From JAKAGZ01 sp964412105 (GTDB taxonomy: Bacteria; Bacteroidota; Ignavibacteria; Ignavibacteriales; Ignavibacteriaceae): DNA of 30,935 nucleotides. A program made the position numbers and the translations under genes. The stretch spans positions 1-30,935 of the forward strand of contig CAYPNM010000035.1 in assembly GCA_964412105.1 (NCBI GenBank), given 5' to 3'. This document shows positions 16,625 to 24,040 of the stretch, piece after piece. Each line of letters begins with the position of its first letter. The first letter of the stretch is position 1. The notes beneath the pieces were generated by a model that had not been told where the DNA came from, searched no databases, and was given only the letters and a program-made list of their open reading frames with translations.

Positions 16625-18142
16625 ATACAATCCATCACCTGATAAATTCCTGCAGGGATATCTCCAGGTTATGCCGGGCTCATCGATTAATGAATCGGAG
16701 TGTTCCGGACCCCACGTACCTGCGGGATAGCCATAGACTTTTGATTTTTTGTTGGTTTTCCAGAAATCTATAATTGGCTGCACAAATGACCAGCATGCTT
16801 CAACCGCGTCGGCTCTGGCAAAAAGTGTAGAATCTCCGATCATACAATCATGAAGTAATCTTTGATAAGCCGACGGAATGGGTTCATTTTTTAACTCTGA
16901 ATAATGAAAATCCATATTCACCGTTTGAACAGTATATCCGGAACCTGGGGTTTTCATTCCTATTTTCAGAAGTAAGCCTTCATCAGGCTGAATCCTTAAA
17001 ACGAGTTGATTGCAGGAATCATTATTTGCCTCTCTGGTTCCGAAAATAGAATGCGGCGTAGGTTTAAAATGTATTACAACTTCTGTTACCCTGGTCGGTA
17101 ATCTTTTTCCCGTTCTGATATAAAACGGAACTCCTCCCCATCTCCAGTTATCAATAAACATCTTTATTGCAACGTATGTCTCAGTCCGGGAGTCTTTTTT
17201 AACCCCTTTTTCCTCACGGTAGCCTGCTAACTTTTCTCCTCTGACCGTTGCAGCTCCGTATTGCCCGCGTATTACATTGTTTTCTACCTCTTCTAGGGTC
17301 ATTCTTCTTAGCGATTGAAAAACTTTTATTGTTTCATTTCTGATTGCATTTGATTCGAAAGTAATCGGCGGTTCCATTGCAATTACTCCTGTAACCTGTA
17401 AGAGATGATTTTGAACCATATCCCGCAAAGCACCTGAGCCATCATAGTAGCCCCCCCTGTTTTCAACTCCTATGTTTTCTGCAGAAGTAATTTCAACGTG
17501 ATGAATAAAGTTTCTGTTCCATAATGGTTCAAAAACACCATTCGCAAATCTTGTAACGAAAATATTTTGAACTGTTTCCTTCCCGAGATAATGATCGATC
17601 CTGTAAATCTGTTCCTCTTTATAATGCTTCAGCAGTTTTGCATTTAGTTCTTTGGCGGATTCAAGATCATATCCAAAAGGTTTTTCAATAATTACTTTCT
17701 TCCAGCCATCCGATTGATCATTCATTCCATGGTTTGCAAGATCAATCGGTATTACACCATAAAGACTGGGAGGAGTGGCAAGATAATAAATAACATTTCC
17801 ACCAATCCCTAAAGCTTTCTGAATTTCCTGTAATTTTTTTTTCAATTCTACATAATCATTATCTTTTGTAAAATCCATTACAGCAAAATATAGCGAACTG
17901 ATAAAATCTTTAACTTGAGATTCATCCACATTTTCATCTTCAGAAAATTCTTTTAATGCATCCTGCATCTTTTGCCTGAAAGTTTCATGTGAATGATCTC
18001 TTCTACCTGTTCCGATAATTGCAAATTTTTCAGGCAGCATTCCATGTTTTTTAAGATGAAAAATGGATGGAATTAATTTCCGTTTAGTCAGGTCTCCAAG
18101 CGCACCGAATATTACGAGAATGTGATTTTCTGGCTTATTCAT
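16613..18142 (-). CDS. zwf: Glucose-6-phosphate 1-dehydrogenase
   Basis: A 509-aa enzyme oxidising glucose 6-phosphate to 6-phosphogluconolactone, normally with NADP+. The Rossmann motif FGALGDLTKRKLIPS is at 12-26, EKPFGYDL at about 153, the substrate signature RIDHYLGKE at 181-189, the catalytic-His region HHVEITSAE at about 214, and YDGSGALRDMVQNHLLQ at 233-249. The ATG at 18142 overlaps the stop of gnd by 4 bp and has GGGAG five bases before it. The protein ends WRYP plus 13 further residues (CRNLSGDGLYCEL); homologues commonly end near WR.P, and the last codons lie inside an AT-rich repeat, so this tail may be an acquired extension. Confidence 0.95.
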   Translation of the reverse strand: MNKPENHILVIFGALGDLTKRKLIPSIFHLKKHGMLPEKFAIIGTGRRDHSHETFRQKMQDALKEFSEDENVDESQVKDFISSLYFAVMDFTKDNDYVELKKKLQEIQKALGIGGNVIYYLATPPSLYGVIPIDLANHGMNDQSDGWKKVIIEKPFGYDLESAKELNAKLLKHYKEEQIYRIDHYLGKETVQNIFVTRFANGVFEPLWNRNFIHHVEITSAENIGVENRGGYYDGSGALRDMVQNHLLQVTGVIAMEPPITFESNAIRNETIKVFQSLRRMTLEEVENNVIRGQYGAATVRGEKLAGYREEKGVKKDSRTETYVAIKMFIDNWRWGGVPFYIRTGKRLPTRVTEVVIHFKPTPHSIFGTREANNDSCNQLVLRIQPDEGLLLKIGMKTPGSGYTVQTVNMDFHYSELKNEPIPSAYQRLLHDCMIGDSTLFARADAVEACWSFVQPIIDFWKTNKKSKVYGYPAGTWGPEHSDSLIDEPGITWRYPCRNLSGDGLYCEL

Positions 18143-19041
18143 GAATTCTCCCTTTTTACTGCATGACCACCAAATTGATTTCTTAGGGCTGCAAGCATTT
18201 TCATTGCAAATGATTCATCCTGCCTGGATCTGAACCTGTTAAATAATGAAGATGTAATTACATGTGCCGGCACATTAAACTCCATTGCTGCATCAACAGT
18301 CCACCTTCCTTCACCACTGTCATCAACATAATCTTTAATTTTTGCAAGTTTTGGGTCATCTTTCAAAGCTAAGCCTGCAAGCTCAAGCAGCCAGGAACGG
18401 ATCACACTTCCGTATCTCCATACTTCTGCGGTCGCTCTGAGGTCAATTTCGAACGGAGATTTTTCCATTATCTCAAACCCTTCGGCATATGCCTGCATCA
18501 TACCATATTCAATTCCATTATGCACCATTTTCACAAAATGCCCTGCGCCTGACTTTCCACAGTATTGATATCCTTTATCAGGAGCTAAGGTTTTAAAAAT
18601 TGGTTCACAATAATCACACGCTGATTTTTCTCCCCCGTACATCAAACAGTAACCTTCCTTAAGACCCCATACTCCGCCGCTTGTTCCACAGTCTATATAA
18701 TCAACTCCCTTTTCATAAACTTTTTTCCCCCTATCCATACTAGTCTTATAAAATGAGTTTCCGCCATCAATAATAATATCTCCTTTTTTCAAGAGTGGAA
18801 GTAGTTGATTTATATTTTCATCAACTGGTTTTCCGGATGGAACCATAAGCCAGACAACTTTTTTATCAGGAAGTTTATTTACTAATTCTTTGACTGAAGC
18901 AGCAGCGGTTGCTCCTTCTTTAACAGCTTCATCAATTTCTTTCTGGGTTAAATTGTAAACCACAACTTCATGTCCGTCGTTCATTAATCTCTTAACCATA
19001 TTGCCGCCCATTTTACCGAGCCCAATAAATCCTAATTTCAT
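18139..19041 (-). CDS. gnd: 6-phosphogluconate dehydrogenase, decarboxylating (short form)
   Basis: The third enzyme of the oxidative pentose phosphate pathway, producing ribulose 5-phosphate, CO2 and reduced nucleotide. The protein is 300 aa from ATG 19041. I prefer this over ATG 19056 because GAGG lies 5 nt before 19041 and the Rossmann motif GFIGLGKMGGNM then begins at residue 3, as in the family. Other marks are MVPSGKPVDENI, DGGNSFYKTSMDRGK, GTSGGVWGLKEGYCLMYGG and the catalytic lysine/asparagine segment GHFVKMVHNGIEYG. At about 300 aa it is the short GndA/YqeC-like form, often NAD-preferring, not the 470-aa form. It is the first gene of the operon; 55 bp upstream lies a large inverted repeat. 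Confidence 0.93.
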   Translation of the reverse strand: MKLGFIGLGKMGGNMVKRLMNDGHEVVVYNLTQKEIDEAVKEGATAAASVKELVNKLPDKKVVWLMVPSGKPVDENINQLLPLLKKGDIIIDGGNSFYKTSMDRGKKVYEKGVDYIDCGTSGGVWGLKEGYCLMYGGEKSACDYCEPIFKTLAPDKGYQYCGKSGAGHFVKMVHNGIEYGMMQAYAEGFEIMEKSPFEIDLRATAEVWRYGSVIRSWLLELAGLALKDDPKLAKIKDYVDDSGEGRWTVDAAMEFNVPAHVITSSLFNRFRSRQDESFAMKMLAALRNQFGGHAVKRENS

Positions 19042-19099
19042 ATTAACCTCTGTCATTAATAGTTTTTATAGTTTCGATTTGCTGAATTATAGCTACATA

Positions 19100-19144
19100 A
19101 TATAAAACAATTATACGAACTCAAAGTTCAAAATTGTTTTATAT
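19100..19144. repeat. Nested inverted repeat upstream of gnd
   Basis: Perfect 13-bp arms ATATAAAACAATT (19100-19112) and AATTGTTTTATAT (19132-19144) enclose a second inverted pair GAACT (19117-19121) and AGTTC (19125-19129) with a CAA loop. The structure could form a long RNA hairpin in the gnd operon leader or a cruciform, serve as an operator, or mark the end of a small mobile element. Nothing in the sequence decides between these. Confidence 0.6.
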
Positions 19145-19166
19145 CTCATTATAAATAAAATACATA

Positions 19167-19211
19167 TAGAAATTATTACAATTGAATCTGAAAATAGTTT
19201 CATAATTTCTA
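19167..19211. repeat. Second inverted repeat bordering the assembly gap
   Basis: TAGAAATTAT (19167-19176) and ATAATTTCTA (19202-19211) are perfect 10-bp inverted copies separated by 25 nt. The right copy ends 5 bp before the N run. It is AT-only apart from one G/C per arm, so chance is not excluded. Confidence 0.4.
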
Positions 19212-19216
19212 ATCCT

Positions 19217-19316
19217 NNNNNNNNNNNNNNNNNNNNNNNNNNNNNNNNNNNNNNNNNNNNNNNNNNNNNNNNNNNNNNNNNNNNNNNNNNNNNNNNNNNN
19301 NNNNNNNNNNNNNNNN
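19217..19316. other. Assembly gap (100 N)
   Basis: Exactly 100 Ns, the usual placeholder for a scaffold gap of unknown length. Any reading frame running through it is meaningless. Real sequence of any size, possibly including genes, may be missing here. Confidence 0.98.
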
Positions 19317-19338
19317 TGAAAACGCTCTGAAAACGCTC
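19317..19338. repeat. 11-bp tandem repeat touching the gap
   Basis: TGAAAACGCTC occurs twice in perfect tandem (19317-19327 and 19328-19338), starting at the first resolved base after the Ns. A longer array inside the gap would explain the assembly break; a two-copy assembly artefact is also possible. Confidence 0.6.
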
Positions 19339-19843
19339 TGGATACCGTAAAATATGCCTTCACCTGGATTTAAAATGGAATCCTCTCCAATTAGTCAACT
19401 TAAAACATGAAAAAAATGACAGACATAACAGAATTACCTTTTACTTACACAATATCTCATAACAGGGCAAATCATTAAATTTTTTAGTAGCTGGAATGTG
19501 ATAAATATTTAGGATCCGGAAATTGAATACAAGGAAAATCTAAGCCTGTCAGGCATATTCCAGCATATAATCGGTAGGTCACCTGATTTTAATTTAACAA
19601 TTGAAAACTGAGAAAATATCCAAAAACTTGCAATTATGACAATTTATGTTATTTTATAAAAATTACGAACTTTGGGAAATTCTTCTAAATAATTATGCCC
19701 CTTGTGATTTAGAGGAAAGCTTTATCGAAATCTCATCAAGAATTATCCGGCTTTGACTTTTTGCCAATAATTTCATTATTAGGAGATTTTTTGAACTAGA
19801 AATGTAATTGTCTTTAAAAATATGACTTGGAGAAAAAAAAACA
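19339..19843. other. Non-genic stretch with possible decayed coding fragments
   Basis: No intact gene is visible in these 505 bp. Three short open stretches on the plus strand read like protein but are broken by stops: 19407-19478 (23 aa, MKKMTDITELPF...), 19513-19611 (DPEIEYKENLSLSGIFQHII then GRSPDF) and 19646-19756 (36 aa, containing ELWEILLNNYAPCDLEESFI). The string FQHIIGRSP resembles the start of sigma-54 activator AAA domains, and the DLEESFIEIS string resembles GAF-domain entries. This would fit a decayed signalling gene, but the fragments are too short to assign. The last 30 bp hold a weak leader (GGAG, then an A run) for the GNAT gene. Confidence 0.35.
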
Positions 19844-20287
19844 ATGTTAAAGATCAACATCATTAAAAATGAAGAGGAACTAGAAAAAGAATTGCCGAGA
19901 GAAAAATTTGTTGATTTTCTCTACACGCATCTTGACCAATTTGGAGATACAAAATCAGCTATTTCCAAAAGCATTGATTACGCTTTTGAAAAAAATGGAA
20001 AGCCCGGCGGATTTTTACTGACTGCTTATTATGATGGAGAACTTTGCGGGGAGCTCGTTATGAACAAAACCGGAATGAGCGAATATATTCCTGAAAATAT
20101 TCTTGTTTATATCGCGGTTGACAGCAAGTTCAGAAATAAAGGTATTGGAAAACAAATTGCTGAGAAATGTATAAATGAAGCAGAGGGAGACGTAAAGCTT
20201 CACGTTGAATATGAAAATCCTGCCAAAAGATTATATGAAAGAATTGGTTTTACAACTAAATACGCTGAAATGCGCTACAAGAAATAA
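19844..20287 (+). CDS. GNAT-family N-acetyltransferase
   Basis: A 147-aa cytoplasmic acetyl-CoA-dependent acyltransferase. The acetyl-CoA site is VYIAVDSKFRNKGIGKQIAEK (about 88-108), with the R-x-x-G-x-G/A loop RNKGIG at 97-102. Motif B follows: HVEYENPAKRLYERIGF, about 120-136. The acceptor is unknown. It opens a cluster with two PLP racemases, a Na+ symporter and an M20 amidohydrolase, and is only 9 bp from the next gene. That context suggests an amino acid or amino-acid-like acceptor. GGAG lies 12 nt upstream of the ATG, further than usual. Confidence 0.88.
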   Translation: MLKINIIKNEEELEKELPREKFVDFLYTHLDQFGDTKSAISKSIDYAFEKNGKPGGFLLTAYYDGELCGELVMNKTGMSEYIPENILVYIAVDSKFRNKGIGKQIAEKCINEAEGDVKLHVEYENPAKRLYERIGFTTKYAEMRYKK

Positions 20288-20296
20288 AGTTGAAAC

Positions 20297-21379
20297 ATGG
20301 CTACCCTTACAATTAATACAGAAAAAATCCTTGAAAATATCGAAAAATTGAACAGGTACCTTTCAGAAAATAATATTCAGTGGACACTCGTAACTAAAAT
20401 GCTCTGTGGACACAAAGGAGCACTTGAAAAAATCCTGCCGCACAAATGTATTAAGAATTTACATTCTGTTGGCGATTCAAGAACATCAAATCTTAGGACC
20501 GTTAAAGAAATTAAACCTGACATTGTTACAATGTACATTAAACCACCTGCGATAAATCGGGTAAAAAATATCGTAAAATACGCCGACATTTCCCTGAACT
20601 CATCTTTCAAAACATTAGAAGCACTCAATAAGGAAGCTAATCAACAAGGGAAAAAACATCGAGTGATAATTATGATTGAAATGGGTGAGTTGCGAGAAGG
20701 AATAGTACGAGATGATATTCTAAATTTTTATGAAAAAGTTTTCAAACTGGAAAATATTGAAACAATAGGTCTGGGTACAAATCTAGGATGTATGTACGGA
20801 GTCGAACCTACATACGACAAACTGATCCAGCTTAGTTTGTACACGCACCTAATAGAAGTTAGATTCAACAAAAAGCTGGAACTTGTTTCAGGAGGAAGCT
20901 CAATTACATTGCCCCTTATTGGTAAAGGTAAAGTTCCGAAAGGGGTTAATCATTTCAGAGTTGGAGAAGCGGCAATGCTTGGTGTTTCTCCTCTCAACAA
21001 TAAAAAATTTAGAAACCTTTCTACTTCAACAATTGAATTCAGCGCAGAAATTCTTGAGCTAAATAAAAAAGAGGTCCATCCGGATGGAATAATAAACGAA
21101 GCAAATGTAGGGCACACTGCTGATTTTGAATTTGATACAGGAATAAAAGAGACATATAGATCAATTGTTGATTTTGGTCAATTGGATGTTGACGTTAAAG
21201 ATCTGCGGCCAAAAGATGAAAACATACAATTTGTAGGAACAACTTCTGATATGACGGTTTATGATCTGGGAAAAGATAAAGGCAAATATAAAGTCGGTGA
21301 TCAGATTCACTTTATGCCGAATTATGTTTCAATTGCTAGATTAATGAACTCGCGGTACATGTCAAAAAAAATTTTTTAA
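20297..21379 (+). CDS. Alanine/ornithine racemase-family PLP enzyme
   Basis: A 360-aa fold-type III PLP enzyme. The PLP lysine is K34 (WTLVTKMLCGHKGA). The family pattern continues with YADISLNSSFKTLEALN, the IMIEMGELREGI strand that parallels the VDLGDLREG of ornithine racemase, GLGTNLGCMYGV, LVSGGSSITLPL and KGVNHFRVGEAAMLG. These match the Orr-like branch of 'alanine racemase N-terminal domain' proteins better than true Alr. The substrate could be ornithine or another amino acid and cannot be deduced. It sits between the GNAT gene and the Na+ symporter, with a second racemase (Alr type) three genes on. Confidence 0.87.
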   Translation: MATLTINTEKILENIEKLNRYLSENNIQWTLVTKMLCGHKGALEKILPHKCIKNLHSVGDSRTSNLRTVKEIKPDIVTMYIKPPAINRVKNIVKYADISLNSSFKTLEALNKEANQQGKKHRVIIMIEMGELREGIVRDDILNFYEKVFKLENIETIGLGTNLGCMYGVEPTYDKLIQLSLYTHLIEVRFNKKLELVSGGSSITLPLIGKGKVPKGVNHFRVGEAAMLGVSPLNNKKFRNLSTSTIEFSAEILELNKKEVHPDGIINEANVGHTADFEFDTGIKETYRSIVDFGQLDVDVKDLRPKDENIQFVGTTSDMTVYDLGKDKGKYKVGDQIHFMPNYVSIARLMNSRYMSKKIF

Positions 21380-21417
21380 TAATTCAGCCTGAACTTTCAT
21401 AAATAAAATAATATGTT

Positions 21418-22878
21418 ATGCATTTTATAGATCTCTTTGAATTTTTCATATATATGGCTGTTATGCTCGGCATTGGATTCTTTTTCCTCAAAAAGAATAA
21501 AGATGCAGAAGATTTTTTTGTTGGTGGCAGAAGTATGGGAAGCTTGCATGTTGGTCTTTCAGTTGTTGCGACTGATGTCGGTGGAGGCTTTTCTATTGGT
21601 CTTGGTGGTCTGGGCTTTGTAATGGGTTTATCCGGTTCGTGGATGCTTTTTACAGGCTTAATAGGAGCGTGGGTCAGCGCAGTTCTTTTAATCCCCCGCG
21701 TTAATAAAATGAAAAGTTTCAAAAAGCTTTATACTTTCCCTCAAATTTTTGAAGAGTTTTATAACGGCAAAGTGGCTTTCATAGCGGGGGTAATTTCCGC
21801 TATTGGTTACATAGGTTTTACAAGTTCACAGATTCTTGCAGGAGCTAAATTGGCTTCAGCATCATTTGTTAATCTGGATATGGAAACGGCATTATTAATA
21901 ATGGGCGCTATCGTCATAATTTACACTTCGCTCGGAGGTATTAAGGCAGTAATTTATACGGATACCGTTCAATGGATTGTATTAATGGCCGGACTTGTTT
22001 TTATCGGGCTTCCACTTGGATATTCTGCGATCGGCGGATGGTCTGCTTTACAAAAGGAAGTTTCAAATGATCTTCTGTCTTTTACAAATGTAAGCTGGCA
22101 GACTCTCGTGAACTGGGGAGTAACAATAATTCCGATCTGGTTTGTTGGAATGACACTTTATCAAAGAATCTATTCCTGCAAGGATGAAAAAACTGCAAAG
22201 AAAGCTTGGTTTATTGCTGGATTATTTGAATGGCCGGTAATGGCTATGATGGGGGTAATGCTTGGTTTATTTGGGAGAGTTGCTGCCGACCAGGGAATGT
22301 TTGCTTATCTAGGGCATCCAACTATGGCGGGTTTAGATCCTGAAAAAGGGTTACCACTTTTGTTAAGAACAGTTATGCCCGTGGGAATGATGGGACTTAT
22401 GATGTCGGCTTATTTCTCTGCTATTATGTCAACTGCAGATAGCTGTCTAATGGCAGCTTCCGGAAATGTTGCAACAGACATACTGGATAGATTTTTTTCT
22501 TTCAGCTCAAATGAAAAAAGATTCTTGAAATTATCTCAATGGCTGACATTAATTCTTGGAGTATTTTCTTTATGGTTAGCAAGCAGCATGCAAAATGTGC
22601 TTCAGTTGATGCTTTACTCTTATGCTTTTATGGTGTCAGGTCTTTTTGTTCCGGTCATTGGAGCATTTTTCTGGAAACGTAGTAGCTCATTGGCAGCTAT
22701 GTGGGCAATGATTATAGGCGGTGGAACAACCATCACTTTGATCATGATAAATACCAATTTGCCATTTGGCCTTGATCCCAATATTTTTGGAATCACGGCT
22801 TCGGCTTTAACTTTTCTTCTTTTGACTTACTTGTTCCCGAATGAAGAATATTTAACAACTGCTGAAGCTCTTGATTGA
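21418..22878 (+). CDS. Sodium:solute symporter (SSS family)
   Basis: A 486-aa inner-membrane protein with about 13 hydrophobic helices. It shows SSS hallmarks: DAEDFFVGGRSMGSL after TM1, the unwound glycine-rich segment VVATDVGGGFSIGLGGLGFVMG, and the Na+-site helix MMSAYFSAIMSTADSCLMAASGN. It therefore imports a small organic solute with Na+. Neighbours suggest the solute is an amino acid, D-amino acid or N-acyl amino acid, but SSS members also carry sugars and carboxylates. It lies 38 bp after the racemase, and the next gene begins at its stop. Confidence 0.92.
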   Translation: MHFIDLFEFFIYMAVMLGIGFFFLKKNKDAEDFFVGGRSMGSLHVGLSVVATDVGGGFSIGLGGLGFVMGLSGSWMLFTGLIGAWVSAVLLIPRVNKMKSFKKLYTFPQIFEEFYNGKVAFIAGVISAIGYIGFTSSQILAGAKLASASFVNLDMETALLIMGAIVIIYTSLGGIKAVIYTDTVQWIVLMAGLVFIGLPLGYSAIGGWSALQKEVSNDLLSFTNVSWQTLVNWGVTIIPIWFVGMTLYQRIYSCKDEKTAKKAWFIAGLFEWPVMAMMGVMLGLFGRVAADQGMFAYLGHPTMAGLDPEKGLPLLLRTVMPVGMMGLMMSAYFSAIMSTADSCLMAASGNVATDILDRFFSFSSNEKRFLKLSQWLTLILGVFSLWLASSMQNVLQLMLYSYAFMVSGLFVPVIGAFFWKRSSSLAAMWAMIIGGGTTITLIMINTNLPFGLDPNIFGITASALTFLLLTYLFPNEEYLTTAEALD

Positions 22879-22886
22879 AACAATTT

Positions 22887-24038
22887 ATGATGAACACTTT
22901 AAATATTCCAGTTAAAAGATTAATTAACCTCAGAAAAGAGATACATAAAAATCCTGAACTTGCCGGAAAGGAAAAGCTAACAGCAAAAAGGATAATTTCA
23001 TTTGCCAGAAAGTATAATCCGGATAAAATTATTTCAAATATTGGAGGGGAAGGACTTGCAATAATTTTTAACGGTAAAGAAAATGGTCCTACTCTTTTGA
23101 TCCGTTGTGAACTGGATGCACTTCCAATTTCTGAAACCAATAAATTTTATTACAAATCGAAGAACAAAAACATCTCCCACAAATGTGGTCACGATGGTCA
23201 TATGACAATTGTATCCGGATTAATTCCAATTCTTTCAAAAAGTAATTTAAAAAAAGGAAGAGTTATTCTGCTTTATCAGCCCGCAGAGGAAACCGGTGAA
23301 GGCGCAGAAAAGATATTGAAGAATAAAAAATTTGAACCTATCAAACCTGATTTTGTATTTGCTCTTCACAATCTTCCGGGTTTTGGGAAAGGAGAAATAA
23401 TTGTCAAAAAAAAGGAATTTGCTGCCGCTTCAAAAGGAATGATCATCAAACTTATTGGCAAGACTTCTCATGCAGCCGAACCGGAAAAAGGAATTAATCC
23501 GTCTTTAGCGGTCTCCGAAATAATTGCTGAGTTAACTTCTCTGCCAAAAAAGATACGATCATTAAAGAATTTTTCATTAGTAACAATAATTCACTCTAAA
23601 ATTGGTGAACGTGCTTTTGGAACGTCACCTGGTTATGCTGAAATAATGGCTACGCTTCGTTCTTACAAAAACTCTGATATGAAAAAGTTAACACAGCATG
23701 CTATGAATAAAGTGAAAATTATATCCAAAAGACATAAACTTATAACTGAAATATGTTTTGCTGAAGAATTTCCCTCTACTGTAAATGAAACTAGATGTGT
23801 AGAGAACATTGTAAATGCAGCACAAGAAAATAAATTAAAGGTTCAGTATATAAATGCCCCTTTCAAATGGTCGGAGGACTTTGGACATTTTACAAATCAA
23901 TATAAAGGAGCACTGTTTGGGCTGGGATCCGGCGTTAAGCATCCGGCATTGCATAATCCCGATTATGATTTCCCGGATGAAATTATAGAACCAGGAATAA
24001 AAATTTTTTACTCAATTATAAATCAAATTTTAAATTAA
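22887..24038 (+). CDS. M20 amidohydrolase (M20D, N-acyl-amino-acid hydrolase-like)
   Basis: A cytoplasmic metal-dependent amidohydrolase of about 383 aa. Metal-site motifs are CGHDGHM, PAEETGEGAEKIL (EE pair), FALHNLPGFGKGE and the C-terminal LHNPDYDFPDE. The dimerisation-domain histidine is in GKTSHAAEPEKGINP. This pattern is M20D, whose members cleave N-acetyl-, N-benzoyl- or indoleacetyl-amino acids. I place the start at ATG 22887; a TTG at 22875 overlaps the symporter stop and would add four residues. With a GNAT and two racemases nearby, it may remove an acyl group from an imported or modified amino acid. Confidence 0.9.
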   Translation: MMNTLNIPVKRLINLRKEIHKNPELAGKEKLTAKRIISFARKYNPDKIISNIGGEGLAIIFNGKENGPTLLIRCELDALPISETNKFYYKSKNKNISHKCGHDGHMTIVSGLIPILSKSNLKKGRVILLYQPAEETGEGAEKILKNKKFEPIKPDFVFALHNLPGFGKGEIIVKKKEFAAASKGMIIKLIGKTSHAAEPEKGINPSLAVSEIIAELTSLPKKIRSLKNFSLVTIIHSKIGERAFGTSPGYAEIMATLRSYKNSDMKKLTQHAMNKVKIISKRHKLITEICFAEEFPSTVNETRCVENIVNAAQENKLKVQYINAPFKWSEDFGHFTNQYKGALFGLGSGVKHPALHNPDYDFPDEIIEPGIKIFYSIINQILN

Positions 24039-24040
24039 AA

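Noticed and set aside
19139..19363. Minus-strand open frame of about 74 codons across the N run
   Set aside because: Thirty-four codons are Ns; the flanks show no coding character, only repeats.
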